In this document: positions 1 to 8,519 of the stretch, one piece after another
How the letters are laid out: each line of letters starts with the position of its first letter
Numbering within the stretch: the stretch's first letter is position 1
Assembly (NCBI RefSeq): GCF_003149455.1
Contig: NZ_QFFK01000001.1
Location: forward strand, 625,935-689,934
Reading direction: 5' to 3'
Origin: Chitinophaga deserti
Lineage (GTDB): Bacteria; Bacteroidota; Bacteroidia; Chitinophagales; Chitinophagaceae
DNA: 64,000 nt
Position numbers and translations under genes: made by a program
Notes under the pieces: model-generated
What the model was told of the DNA's origin: nothing
Database searches by the model: none
What the model saw: the letters and a program-made list of their open reading frames with translations, nothing else

Positions 1-390
1 CTTGTTAACTACTTCGACAAAGCCGATCATGCCTATGTTTCCGCGTACCGCAAGCATAACCGCGACGGATCTTTCGACATCAGCCTCGAATATGTGTCCT
101 GTCCTCCGCTGGACGGGAAAGTCCTCATCCTCTCCGACCCTATGCTGGCAACCGGTGCTTCGCTGGTAAAAACCATCGAGCACATCGCCGAATTCGGTAA
201 ACCCGCTCATATCCACATCGTTACAGCTATTGCCTGTACTATCGGCATCGAGTACGTACAGCGCCACTCCGATGCCAATATCAGCATCTGGGCCGGCGAT
301 ATCGACGATGAGCTGACTGCCAAAGGCTACATCGTACCCGGACTGGGCGATGCGGGAGATCTGGCTTTCGGGGAAAAGGTGCAGCAGTAA
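1..390 (+). CDS. upp: Uracil phosphoribosyltransferase, 3' part
   Basis: This is the C-terminal 129 residues of a uracil phosphoribosyltransferase; the start lies before the window. The enzyme makes UMP from uracil and PRPP in pyrimidine salvage, in the cytoplasm. The reading frame is open from base 1. It carries the PRPP-binding loop DPMLATGAS (about bases 136-162) and the family's C-terminal uracil-binding motif GDAGDLAFG (about 349-375). The protein ends normally at GEKVQQ. Identity is firm because both hallmark motifs are intact. Nothing upstream is visible, so operon context is unknown. Confidence 0.95.
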   Translation, partial: LVNYFDKADHAYVSAYRKHNRDGSFDISLEYVSCPPLDGKVLILSDPMLATGASLVKTIEHIAEFGKPAHIHIVTAIACTIGIEYVQRHSDANISIWAGDIDDELTAKGYIVPGLGDAGDLAFGEKVQQ

Positions 391-509
391 CAAATGAGCA
401 GATTTCGCGTTCTAAAGAAAGGCACTATAACAGTAAAAACAACCAGAATTAGCGTGGCCATGCTTAACTAAATCTATATCAATACCTCCTGCTATATATA
501 TAGATTTAA

Positions 510-540
510 TTTGAAATATAAAATTGATTTTCTACCTTAG
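510..540 (+). promoter_or_regulatory. Bacteroidota-type promoter for the PorP/SprF-like gene
   Basis: TTTG at 510-513, a 19-base spacer, then TACCTTAG at 533-540, one mismatch from the -7 consensus TAnnTTTG. It lies 46 bases before the start codon at 586, in an AT-rich stretch. The spacing fits the primary sigma factor of Bacteroidota. Confidence 0.6.
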
Positions 541-585
541 CATTATATAGTGTCCCTATATGCCTTTAACCGATGAAGTATTGAA

Positions 586-1602
586 ATGAAAAAAGTACTA
601 CTCCTATTAACCATAGCCCTTTATGCATTCAGCCCTGTTAAAGCGCAGGATCCGCATTTCACGCAGTTCTTTGCGTCTCCGATGACGCTGAATCCGGCAT
701 TTACGGGGTACTTCTCCGGCGACCTTCGTTTATCCGGCAATTACCGCAGCCAATGGCGCAGTATTGCTTCTCCTTATATCACAGGTACGCTGGCAGCGGA
801 TTTCGGTATTTTAAAGAATTCAATTCCTTATACAGACACCTGGGGTGCGGGTATACTTGCACTGTATGATAAAACCGGTGCAGGTGCACTCACTTCCAAC
901 TTCATAGCCGCCAGCACAGCATACCACAAAGGCCTGGATGTGGAAGGGAACCATACTTTAGGGCTTGGCGTACAGATGGCGCTGGTACAGAAGCGGGTAG
1001 ATCAGAGTAAACTTATTTTCGAGCAGCAGATAGGAGACAACGGGTACGACCCTTCCCTGCCCAGTGGCGAAACCATTTCCAATACAAACATTTCTTATCT
1101 TGATTATAACGTGGGCCTGCTGTACAGCGGCCTTATCGGGGAATCGTCCAACATTTACCTCGGTGCTTCCTATTATCACTTCACACAGCCTACAGAAACT
1201 TTCCTTGATAATAATAACAACCGCCTGAGCTATCGCTATACCGTGCATGGCGGCGGTTCTTTCCCGGTTAACGGCGGCAACCGCATTCACGTTTCCGCAC
1301 ACTACATGCGGCAGAATCAGGCTGTAGAAACCACCATGGGTGCGGCTTACGGCTTCCTGCTGAACGATATGCCCGACAGTCCCACCATTTTCTACGTAGG
1401 TTCCTGGTTCCGTCTGAAAGATGCCGTGAATCCTTATGTAGGCCTTGAGTTCAACAGCTTCAAGGTAGGTTTGAGCTACGACATGAACGTATCTACCCTG
1501 AAGCCGGCCTCCAACTACCGCGGTGGTATGGAGATTTCCGTGATCTACATCGGCAAGAAAGGCGACAGCAACAAGAACGGCACGCTTTGCCCGAAGTTCT
1601 GA
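586..1602 (+). CDS. PorP/SprF family type IX secretion membrane protein
   Basis: A 338-residue outer-membrane beta-barrel of the PorP/SprF family. Residues 1-20 are a signal peptide (KKVLLLLTIALYAFSPVKAQ). The mature N-terminus DPHFTQFFASPMTLNPAFTG is the family hallmark, and the rest alternates amphipathic beta strands with Asn/Gly-rich turns. Family members anchor large surface adhesins or serve the type IX secretion and gliding machinery. A dedicated SprF partner usually sits beside its adhesin gene, but here no adhesin or OmpA partner is adjacent, so the cargo is unknown. It has its own promoter and a terminator, which suggests a single-gene unit. Confidence 0.88.
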   Translation: MKKVLLLLTIALYAFSPVKAQDPHFTQFFASPMTLNPAFTGYFSGDLRLSGNYRSQWRSIASPYITGTLAADFGILKNSIPYTDTWGAGILALYDKTGAGALTSNFIAASTAYHKGLDVEGNHTLGLGVQMALVQKRVDQSKLIFEQQIGDNGYDPSLPSGETISNTNISYLDYNVGLLYSGLIGESSNIYLGASYYHFTQPTETFLDNNNNRLSYRYTVHGGGSFPVNGGNRIHVSAHYMRQNQAVETTMGAAYGFLLNDMPDSPTIFYVGSWFRLKDAVNPYVGLEFNSFKVGLSYDMNVSTLKPASNYRGGMEISVIYIGKKGDSNKNGTLCPKF

Positions 1603-1639
1603 TCCCCCCGCACATTACTTTATCTCTCTTTCAATACAG

Positions 1640-1668
1640 CAGGCCCGCAAGGGCCTGTTTCGTTTTCA
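1640..1668. terminator. Rho-independent terminator after the PorP/SprF-like gene
   Basis: A perfect 7-bp stem CAGGCCC / GGGCCTG (1640-1646 and 1651-1657) with a GCAA loop, followed by a T-rich tract. It separates this gene from the convergent DNA glycosylase. Confidence 0.8.
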
Positions 1669-1684
1669 GGAAGTGCCGTTGCAA

Positions 1685-2296
1685 CTACCTGGTTAGTCCT
1701 TTCCCTTTACTCACCCATTTATTCCCCCTGATCCAGAACCGGTACGGCAGGTAAGCATCTTCCATGGCATAGGCCACGCCTACGCGGGTACCGGCAACAA
1801 TATCCTTCGGTGGTATGGCGGGAGCATCTTCTATCCAGATCTGATTTCCAAGAAGGCTCTGGCCCGTGAGGGCAGTACTGATGCCCAGTGCGCGCGAAAG
1901 GCTGCCGGGGCCCGCAGTAAGGGTGTAATCCACTTTTTGCTTACCGGTGCGGTGCAGCATATCCGGAATACCTTCCAGCGGTTCAAGGCCGCGAACCAGT
2001 ACGGCGTGCGGCACTTCCTGCAGATTGGTGACTACGTTGAAGAGATGATGAATACCGTAACAGAGATAAACATATGCAGCACCTCCTTCGGCAAACATGA
2101 TTTCGGTACGTTGCGTACGCCGGTTGTTCCAGGCATGCGATGCCCTGTCTGCCCCGCCATTGTAAGCTTCCGTTTCCACAATTCTCCCGGATGTGCGGAC
2201 ACCATCTATTTCTGTCACCAAAACCTTTCCCAGCAAAGCTTTGGCTACTTTCAGTACATTTTTCTCGAGATAAAATGCGCGTTCCAGTTTAGGCAT
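1685..2296 (-). CDS. 3-methyladenine DNA glycosylase (AAG/Mpg family)
   Basis: About 203 residues. It removes alkylated purines such as 3-methyladenine from DNA, the first step of base-excision repair. Family motifs present are VETEAY (with the catalytic Glu region), YVYLCYGIHHLFNVV, AVLVRGLEP and GPGSLSRALGI. The longest open frame would begin at 2398, but it overlaps the divergent EI24 gene and adds 34 unrelated residues. The ATG at 2296, giving MPKLERAFYLEKNVL, matches the usual family start (a hydrophobic-x-L-A-x-x-L-LGK pattern follows). It converges on the PorP/SprF-like gene. Confidence 0.93.
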   Translation of the reverse strand: MPKLERAFYLEKNVLKVAKALLGKVLVTEIDGVRTSGRIVETEAYNGGADRASHAWNNRRTQRTEIMFAEGGAAYVYLCYGIHHLFNVVTNLQEVPHAVLVRGLEPLEGIPDMLHRTGKQKVDYTLTAGPGSLSRALGISTALTGQSLLGNQIWIEDAPAIPPKDIVAGTRVGVAYAMEDAYLPYRFWIRGNKWVSKGKGLTR

Positions 2297-2388
2297 ACTG
2301 AAAAATAATACTAATTTACGTTCGACCCATCCGTTGGTTGAGCAAAACTCCAGTACATTTTTTGCTTCATATCTAAAAAAAGCGAACG

Positions 2389-3168
2389 TTGTTTTCACTA
2401 AGAGAAGTTATAGGCGCCATACAGTCTTATGGCGCTGCCCATCGTTTCATTTCAACACACAGGTTGTGGAAGTGGATCGTTATACCGGGGATCGTGTACT
2501 GCCTTATGTTTGTGGCCGGGATCATTTATGTATGGGACTATTCCGGCGTTTTCATTGATTATGTACTCAACCTGCTCACATTAAAAACCTGGATAGAGGA
2601 GCTGCAGAACGGCTTTGTCAATTTCCTGTTTTTGCTGGTAGGGTTCGCCGTGCGCATGGTTTTCCTGATCATGTATTTCTCCTTCTTCAAATATTTGTTC
2701 TTAATAGTAGGCGCCCCGCTTTTCGCATATCTCTCCGAGAAAACGGAAAGTATTATGCAGGGCAAAGATTATCCGTTTAATGCCGCACAGCTGCTGAAGG
2801 ACCTCTGGCGGGGGATCCGCCTTTCCCTCCGGAACCTCCTGTATCAGACGGGGCTGATGCTGGTATTGGCGATACTCGCATTCGTTCCTATCCTCGGATG
2901 GCTCACGCCGCTGATAGCCTTGCTGGTGGAATGCTATTACTTTGGATTTTCGATGATGGACTACAGCTTTGAGCGCCGCCGCTGGCCTATGGCGCAGAGT
3001 ATCCGGTACATCCGTCAGCATAAAGGCATGGCATTAGGGAATGGGGTTGTATTTTATCTTTTCCTGTTCATCCCGGTACTGGGATGGCTACTTGCGCCCT
3101 GCTATGCAGTAATAGCGGCAACGATCCATTTGCAGGCGCAGCGCCTGCCGGAAGGAACGGAAGCCTAG
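2389..3168 (+). CDS. EI24 domain-containing inner-membrane protein
   Basis: A 259-residue integral membrane protein of the EI24/CysZ-like fold. It has about four hydrophobic segments, near residues 30-52, 77-105, 155-185 and 215-240. The N-terminal block IGAIQSYGAAHRFI and the polar stretch FGFSMMDYSFERRRW between membrane segments are typical of bacterial EI24 proteins. The function in Bacteroidota is not established; CysZ relatives carry sulfate. The reading frame has a stop at 2374 and no upstream ATG, and the next ATG lies within the first membrane helix, so TTG at 2389 is the likely start. It precedes the methylase gene by 33 bases and may be co-transcribed. Confidence 0.82.
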   Translation: MFSLREVIGAIQSYGAAHRFISTHRLWKWIVIPGIVYCLMFVAGIIYVWDYSGVFIDYVLNLLTLKTWIEELQNGFVNFLFLLVGFAVRMVFLIMYFSFFKYLFLIVGAPLFAYLSEKTESIMQGKDYPFNAAQLLKDLWRGIRLSLRNLLYQTGLMLVLAILAFVPILGWLTPLIALLVECYYFGFSMMDYSFERRRWPMAQSIRYIRQHKGMALGNGVVFYLFLFIPVLGWLLAPCYAVIAATIHLQAQRLPEGTEA

Positions 3169-3201
3169 AAAACCTATCTTTGCCGGAATTCATCAATTAC
3201 T

Positions 3202-3912
3202 ATGGCACAAAAGGGCAAATTATATCTTATTCCAACGGTTCTCAGTGCAGATGCGCTTTTCAGCCTTCCTGCGTATATCACTGATACCATCCGGCAGCTT
3301 CGTTTTTTCTTCGTGGAAGATGAAAGAACGGCACGCCGGTTCATGAAAGCCCTCGACCGTAGCATAAATATCGATGCACTGCAGCTCCACCCCATGAACA
3401 AGCAAAACCCGCCTGATACAGCGCTTGTAAAGAAGCTCCTGCAGGAAGGGCACTCCATCGGTGTGATCAGCGAAGCAGGATGCCCCGCAGTGGCAGACCC
3501 CGGCAACATCGTTGTGCAGGTCGCCCACCAGGTACAGGCTACCGTAGTGCCCATGGTTGGTCCTAACTCCATGCTCCTCGCCCTCATGGCCTCCGGCATG
3601 AATGGCCAGAACTTCCAGTTTGTGGGGTACCTGCCCATTAAGAATCTGGAAAGAATGCAGGCCATCAAAGAGCTGGAAGCTACTTCTGCCCAAAAGAAAC
3701 AAACACAGCTTTTCATAGAAACCCCCTACCGCAATAACCCTCTTCTGAGAGATATACTCCAGCACGCCAGCGACAGTACTCTGCTTTGTGTGGCTGCAGA
3801 CCTTACGGCGCCTACGGAATTTATCCGTACCCAAACCATTGCACAATGGAAAAAGGATAACCAGGACTTCCACAAAAGGCCCGCTATCTTCCTGCTCTAC
3901 GCAGGACAATAA
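3202..3912 (+). CDS. RsmI-like SAM-dependent methyltransferase (tetrapyrrole methylase fold)
   Basis: A 236-residue protein of the tetrapyrrole/RsmI methylase superfamily. The N-terminus KGKLYLIPTVL and the motif SEAGCPAVADPG (about residues 93-104) match the RsmI-like class, as do GPNSMLLALMASGMNG and LFIETPYRNN. RsmI 2'-O-methylates C1402 of 16S rRNA. This short Bacteroidota form lacks the C-terminal helical region of full-length RsmI, so the substrate cannot be named with confidence. The start ATG at 3202 fits the family N-terminus. Confidence 0.85.
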   Translation: MAQKGKLYLIPTVLSADALFSLPAYITDTIRQLRFFFVEDERTARRFMKALDRSINIDALQLHPMNKQNPPDTALVKKLLQEGHSIGVISEAGCPAVADPGNIVVQVAHQVQATVVPMVGPNSMLLALMASGMNGQNFQFVGYLPIKNLERMQAIKELEATSAQKKQTQLFIETPYRNNPLLRDILQHASDSTLLCVAADLTAPTEFIRTQTIAQWKKDNQDFHKRPAIFLLYAGQ

Positions 3913-4140
3913 GTTTCCTGATACTGCCCGATAAGCGGTTTCAATTCAAGAATGCAACAATAACTTTCTCATCCCGGACGATGCTGCATTTCCGCGCAAT
4001 ACAATGTATTGTGTTGATATCCCAGTTCATAATACCATCGTTGCTGCCCGTCAAACCTATGGCTCCTGAAGGCCGCTCACGCCAGTTCTTCTCTTTTAAA
4101 GATTAGCTATTCCATACATAAAAGGAGGTTGCTGAAAGTA

Positions 4141-4275
4141 TAATGAAACTGTAATGAATGCAGTTAGAAGCAGGTAAGTATTAAGTAACTCAGGAGTAAC
4201 TACGGCTTAAATACGAGTTAAGTACGTCGATAACGTGGACTTGATGCGGAGGTGATGTGCAGGTGATGCGGAATT
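4141..4275 (+). repeat. 11-bp periodic direct-repeat array
   Basis: This sits in the 527-base gene-free gap 3913-4439 between two convergent genes. TAA occurs at 4141, 4152, 4175, 4186, 4197, 4208, 4219 and 4231. The phase then continues as TGATG at 4242, 4253 and 4264. Most steps are exactly 11 bases, with one of 12 and one double step of 23. The bases between are only loosely conserved; typical units are AGTAACTCAGG and AGTAACTACGG. The period is not a multiple of three, so it is not coding, but it is close to one helical turn. The rest of the gap (3913-4140 and 4276-4439) shows no gene. Confidence 0.75.
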
Positions 4276-4439
4276 GTGTTGGAGGAGAGGGGAAGCAGGT
4301 AACAGGCATATAAAGGGAAGATCGGGCGCCTGCAGCCCATGGCAATGGCTGGCGGAAGAGTGGCCTGCCGTGTAGATTGGGGTTCCTTATTGTTTGATTA
4401 TGAATTTCTTACAACTAAATATCCAGTAATGGCGATACG

Positions 4440-5216
4440 CTATTCCCGTTGATTGACAGCCTGCCTGTTTTGAGTGGAAGCGGCCTTACGGGGCGGCATT
4501 GAAGGTATGCCGGCTAGTTTCTTATGGGATTTGTTTTTTGCAAGCGAAACCTCAGGCTGCTGATCTTCGACAACCGCCACGATATCGGCGGCAAACCAGT
4601 TCCGGTCACGGTAATCACCGTCTTCCCCAATCTGCCTTACCTGTACAACTACCAGCAGTGTGCCCTTGCCGGGGACTTCAATAGACATTTCTGCACCATT
4701 GAAAGGTTGCTCCAGGTCGATGGTCATCACTACTGCATCGGTGCCGGTAATGCTGCGGGTGGCAAAGTCGATACGGGTGGCGATCAGTTTCACCTCCATC
4801 TGCTTTGCGGTGCCATAGTTGTTGCCATAGGCTTCCAACCGTTGCGCGGGTATGTGCAGCGTACCGTCTTTAGAGAAAACAGGCAGCTGAGGAAATAGCT
4901 TGTCAAGGCCCGTGTAGCCATTGAAACGGAAGTTCTTCAGGCCGGCATGGTTGTTCCTCCCTGCCTTCATGATGTAACTGTTCAGCCGGTTTACGAGGTA
5001 GCTGTCGGGGTAAATGTCCAGTTCGGGAGTGATGGCACTCCGGATAAGGGCACCTTTACGGCTGGCAGCGCCGAACCATTTGGCAGCCTGGCGTGTGTTG
5101 GCCGTTTGCCTGACTTGCTCGGGCTTAGTGCGCAAACAGTGTTTTCCGTTGCGCTTGTAAGAAATGATATTACCGAGTTTACCGGTAAATGGAATGATGG
5201 AATCTAAAATAGCCAT
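4440..5216 (-). CDS. Hypothetical protein with a GKLGNIISYKRNGKH N-terminus
   Basis: About 258 residues with no recognised enzymatic motif. The N-terminus MAILDSIIPFTGKLGN resembles the opening of DUF6266-like Bacteroidota proteins (a Gly-rich 'G-x-G-N' turn followed by basic residues); this is a resemblance only. Residues 20-60 are basic and polar, the middle is beta-rich, and the last 35 residues are a basic, Gln/Ser-rich tail. The ATG at 5216 is preferred over an upstream ATG at 5258, since residue 1 then starts the conserved-looking block. It is followed about 165 bases downstream by the 11-bp periodic array. Function unknown. Confidence 0.7.
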   Translation of the reverse strand: MAILDSIIPFTGKLGNIISYKRNGKHCLRTKPEQVRQTANTRQAAKWFGAASRKGALIRSAITPELDIYPDSYLVNRLNSYIMKAGRNNHAGLKNFRFNGYTGLDKLFPQLPVFSKDGTLHIPAQRLEAYGNNYGTAKQMEVKLIATRIDFATRSITGTDAVVMTIDLEQPFNGAEMSIEVPGKGTLLVVVQVRQIGEDGDYRDRNWFAADIVAVVEDQQPEVSLAKNKSHKKLAGIPSMPPRKAASTQNRQAVNQRE

Positions 5217-5413
5217 TACTTTAATATTTAGTTGTACTGAAATATACGTAAGACGCACCAGAGGGGTATCCGGGGTGAATTGACGGATATTTAATGGTGC
5301 AGCAGTACATTTTGGCGGTTGTCCAATGGCAATAGCAGTAAGGTTGAATATTCTCGAAAGTCACTTCGACGGGGGTTAGAAGTTTTCGAAAAATACAATG
5401 GCTCCCCTTCCAA

Positions 5414-5446
5414 TAAAAAAAGCCGGGTGTTTCCACCCGGCTTTTT
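5414..5446. terminator. Bidirectional hairpin terminator
   Basis: A 9-bp stem AGCCGGGTG / CACCCGGCT with a TTTC loop, flanked by A-run and T-run. Read on the minus strand it ends the 5450-7227 transcript, just downstream of the small membrane protein. Confidence 0.85.
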
Positions 5447-5449
5447 GCC

Positions 5450-5845
5450 TTAAAATGTCGTTCGTTTACCCGTACCAGGGTCCGTCACTGATATCACACT
5501 ATCTACTATAAAGCTGCTATACCCGCGCCAGGGCAGGGCGCCGAGGTACTCTTTGTAATGTAATTCCAGAATCTTCCCGCTGCTGCTCATCAGCATCTGT
5601 GCCACCCTCTCATCCGTTACGGAAAACTGGAACTCGTTCGACTGCATGCCGCCCATGTTCTGGGGTTTAAAGCCCGTCTGGATCAGCCTGCCTTCATACG
5701 TTTTCCAGATATACCCCTTCTGCACAAAATAGTTCAGCTCACCCGCCTTGGCCCCGCGGCCAAATACAAAGTAATACCGGTAGTAAAAGAAGCCTCCCAG
5801 TACTACCAGGATGATTGCGATAATGATCAGTACAAATTTCTTCAT
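5450..5845 (-). CDS. Small conserved single-pass membrane protein
   Basis: A 131-residue protein with one N-terminal membrane segment (residues 4-23, FVLIIIAIILVVLGGFFYYR) and an outward domain with the motifs KGYIWKTYEGRLIQTGF and WRGYSSFIVD. Similar short proteins occur across Bacteroidota; from memory, some carry the name '6-phosphogluconate dehydrogenase', which this sequence does not support because there is no Rossmann glycine motif. It starts 8 bases after the M28 peptidase stop, so the two are probably one transcript. Function unknown. Confidence 0.75.
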   Translation of the reverse strand: MKKFVLIIIAIILVVLGGFFYYRYYFVFGRGAKAGELNYFVQKGYIWKTYEGRLIQTGFKPQNMGGMQSNEFQFSVTDERVAQMLMSSSGKILELHYKEYLGALPWRGYSSFIVDSVISVTDPGTGKRTTF

Positions 5846-5853
5846 GGTCAGGA

Positions 5854-7227
5854 TTATAAACCGTATTTATCAACAAGATAGATCAATGCCCCCATGCCGA
5901 TGGCACCCATTTCCAGTTCCCGCTTATTCACGGATTCAAATACATCGGATGCGGCATGATGAATATCAAAATAACGCTGTGAGTCAGGAGAAAGTTCAGC
6001 CATAGGGATGCCGAACGCACGGCCCAACGGTGTGATATCCACTCCGGAACCAACTTCATCGAAGTCATACAAGCCATATGGAATCATTAATGGTGCCCAG
6101 CTCTTCACTTTTGCACGCTGCGCATCCGTCATTTCCATGATAAAGCCACGCGGAGTGAAACCACCGGCGTCGCTCTCCAGTGCGAATAGGTGCTTTTCGT
6201 TATTCGTTTTTGCCAGCTCTGCATATTTGGCACCACCGCGTACACCGTTCTCTTCGTTTGCGAAAAGTACTACGCGCAGGGTCCGTTTTGGGCGGAGGCC
6301 CATGGTTTTAAACGCTCTCAGTATTTCAACGCTCTGCACCACACCGGCGCCATCGTCATGGGCACCTTCGCAGTTATCCCACGAATCGAGATGCGCACCT
6401 ACCGTGATGTACTCATCCGGAAACTCGCTTCCGCGCAGTTCGCCAATCACGTTATGGCCAATGGTATCGGGCAGCATCTGGCAGGTGGTGCGGAGGAAAA
6501 CCTGCATAGACGGGTCGTTCACGATCCGCTTGCTCAGCCGCCCGGCATCTTTCAGGCCGATGGCTACGGCAGCAATCTTCGGGAAAGAATCGTTGTAACG
6601 GGTGCTGCCGGTATGCGGATGATTATCCATGCTATGGCTCATAGATCGTACAATGATGGCCAGTGCGCCGTATTTAGCTGCCCGGCTGGGCCCCTGACTG
6701 CGGAATTTCACCGCATCGCCATAGCTATGAAAGGTTTTAATGAATTTCGGGTTGAAGGGATAATTGTAAAACACGATCTTCCCTTTCACTTCGCTCTTCC
6801 GGGCTTCCAGTTCCTCGAAAGAGCTTACTTCCAGTACAGGTGCGGTAACACCTTTGCTGCCAGTACCAACGGAATTGCCCAGTGCAATGATATTCAGCGG
6901 CGGTACAAAATCGCGGCGCCGGCTAATAATCTTTGCCTGTTCCTTTTCGCCACGCACCCAATGCGGCACCATGCATTCCTGTGTAAATACCTTATCTGCC
7001 CCTGCCGCTTTTAACACCTCAGCGCCCCACTTTTCTGCTTTCACCATTTGCGGGGAGCCGGCCAGCCGGCCACCGATCTGTTTGGTGAGTACACGTAAAT
7101 TTTCGTAAGCGGTGCTGCGGGTCAGCACTTCATCTGCCATCCGGCGGATGGTCAGCGAGTCGGACTCCTGGGCCCATGCGGTTTGTACCGTAAGGCAGGC
7201 CAGGACTGCTAAAATTGGCTTCATCAT
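5854..7227 (-). CDS. Secreted M28 family zinc metallopeptidase
   Basis: A 457-residue exported aminopeptidase or carboxypeptidase-like enzyme. Residues 1-19 form a signal peptide ending AWAQ. A protease-associated insert covers about residues 110-250. The M28 domain follows with likely metal ligands in GAHLDSWDNCEGAHDDGAG (His279, Asp291), ANEENG (Glu325/Glu326), ESDAGGF (Asp353) and DIHHAASD (His423/424). All the expected ligands are present, so it should be active on peptide N-termini in the periplasm or outside the cell. The closest class is plasma glutamate carboxypeptidase-like M28. It is divergent from bshA across an 80-base gap. Confidence 0.92.
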   Translation of the reverse strand: MMKPILAVLACLTVQTAWAQESDSLTIRRMADEVLTRSTAYENLRVLTKQIGGRLAGSPQMVKAEKWGAEVLKAAGADKVFTQECMVPHWVRGEKEQAKIISRRRDFVPPLNIIALGNSVGTGSKGVTAPVLEVSSFEELEARKSEVKGKIVFYNYPFNPKFIKTFHSYGDAVKFRSQGPSRAAKYGALAIIVRSMSHSMDNHPHTGSTRYNDSFPKIAAVAIGLKDAGRLSKRIVNDPSMQVFLRTTCQMLPDTIGHNVIGELRGSEFPDEYITVGAHLDSWDNCEGAHDDGAGVVQSVEILRAFKTMGLRPKRTLRVVLFANEENGVRGGAKYAELAKTNNEKHLFALESDAGGFTPRGFIMEMTDAQRAKVKSWAPLMIPYGLYDFDEVGSGVDITPLGRAFGIPMAELSPDSQRYFDIHHAASDVFESVNKRELEMGAIGMGALIYLVDKYGL

Positions 7228-7275
7228 GATAAGATCCGGATTTTCGGCTTTAAAGCTAACTAATTTTAAAATACT

Positions 7276-7283
7276 TACCTTAG
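7276..7283 (+). promoter_or_regulatory. Candidate -7 element for bshA
   Basis: TACCTTAG, the same 8-mer as the -7 of the promoter at 510-540, lies 24 bases before the bshA start. No good TTTG was found 17-20 bases upstream, so this is tentative. Confidence 0.35.
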
Positions 7284-7307
7284 CAACTCATTAAATCCAC
7301 TTCTCGG

Positions 7308-8447
7308 ATGCGCATTGGAATTGTATGCTACCCAACTTATGGCGGTAGCGGCGTATTGGCGACGGAACTGGGCAAGGCCCTGGCCGACAAAGGTCATCTG
7401 GTACATTTCATCACTTACCAGCAACCCGTCAGACTGAATGCCTTCCACGCCAATATTTATTATCACGAAGTTCAGGTTCCCACATATCCGCTGTTCGACT
7501 TTCCTCCCTATGAAAGTGCGCTCAGCAGTACGATGGTAGACGTGATCCTCAATCAGAAACTCGACCTTCTTCACGTACACTACGCCATTCCACACGCTTC
7601 TACCGCGTATATGGCACAGCAGATCGTGGCAAAGCAGGGCCGTCATATCCCGTTCATCACCACGCTTCATGGTACGGATATTACGCTGGTAGGGAAAGAC
7701 AAGACGTACGCTCCCGTAGTCACTTTCTCCATCAATGAATCCGATGCTATTACGGCGGTATCCAACAACCTGCGGGACGAAACTTATAAATCGTTCCCTA
7801 TTGAAAAGGATATCTCGGTGATCTACAACTTTGTGGATACGGCACGCTTCAAGCGCCGCGAGCTTCCGCATTTCCGCCAGGCTATTGCACCTAACGGAGA
7901 AAAGATCCTCCTGCATGTGTCTAACTTCCGGAAAGTGAAGCGCGTGCCGGATGTAGTGAAGGTTTTCCGCCAGGTACGTGATGTGATGCCTGCCAAGCTT
8001 TTGCTTGTGGGCGACGGGCCCGACCGGCCTATGATCGAATGCATGTGCCGCGAAATGGGCCTGTGCGACGATATCCGGTTCGTGGGTAAACAGGAGCAGC
8101 TGGAAGATGTGATGTCTATCTCCGACCTGTTCCTCCTCCCGTCTGAATACGAAAGCTTCGGTCTTGCAGCACTGGAAGCTATGGCCAGCCAGGTTCCCGT
8201 ACTATCGTCTAATGCAGGCGGCCTTCCTGAAATCAATATTGATGGTGTTACCGGATACAGCAGTCCTGTTGGCGATGTTGACCAGATGGCTTCCCATGCC
8301 ATTACCATCCTGCAGGATGAAAAGCTGCTTGCCACACTCCGTAAAGGAGCGCTTGAGCAGGCACTCCGCTTCCATATCGATAATATCATTCCGCAATACG
8401 AAGCCCTGTACGATACCGTGCTTCAACAGGCAGCAGTACGCATCTGA
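7308..8447 (+). CDS. bshA: N-acetyl-alpha-D-glucosaminyl L-malate synthase BshA
   Basis: A 379-residue GT4 glycosyltransferase. It joins GlcNAc from UDP-GlcNAc to L-malate, the first step of bacillithiol, a low-molecular-weight thiol. BshA-specific features include the start RIGIVCYPTYGGSGVLATEL, the block HVHYAIPHA, TTLHGTDITLVG, and the C-terminal nucleotide-sugar motif LPSEYESFGLAALEAMA with GGLPEIN. Length and start agree with the family. bshB and bshC are not in the window. A strong hairpin ends the gene. Confidence 0.95.
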   Translation: MRIGIVCYPTYGGSGVLATELGKALADKGHLVHFITYQQPVRLNAFHANIYYHEVQVPTYPLFDFPPYESALSSTMVDVILNQKLDLLHVHYAIPHASTAYMAQQIVAKQGRHIPFITTLHGTDITLVGKDKTYAPVVTFSINESDAITAVSNNLRDETYKSFPIEKDISVIYNFVDTARFKRRELPHFRQAIAPNGEKILLHVSNFRKVKRVPDVVKVFRQVRDVMPAKLLLVGDGPDRPMIECMCREMGLCDDIRFVGKQEQLEDVMSISDLFLLPSEYESFGLAALEAMASQVPVLSSNAGGLPEINIDGVTGYSSPVGDVDQMASHAITILQDEKLLATLRKGALEQALRFHIDNIIPQYEALYDTVLQQAAVRI

Positions 8448-8463
8448 CGGATGTGTGCTTAAA

Positions 8464-8500
8464 AAGAAAGAGCGGCAGGTTACCCCTGCCGCTCTTTCTT
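8464..8500. terminator. Bidirectional terminator between bshA and the EnvC-like gene
   Basis: A perfect 16-bp stem (8464-8479 with 8485-8500; core AGAGCGGCAGG / CCTGCCGCTCT) and a 5-base loop, flanked by A and T runs. It serves both convergent genes. Confidence 0.92.
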
Positions 8501-8519
8501 TTTGCCGTATTACCGGTGT

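Noticed and set aside
5450-5845. 6-phosphogluconate dehydrogenase
   Set aside because: The protein is a 131-residue single-pass membrane protein with no nucleotide-binding motif; the name would be a carried-over annotation.
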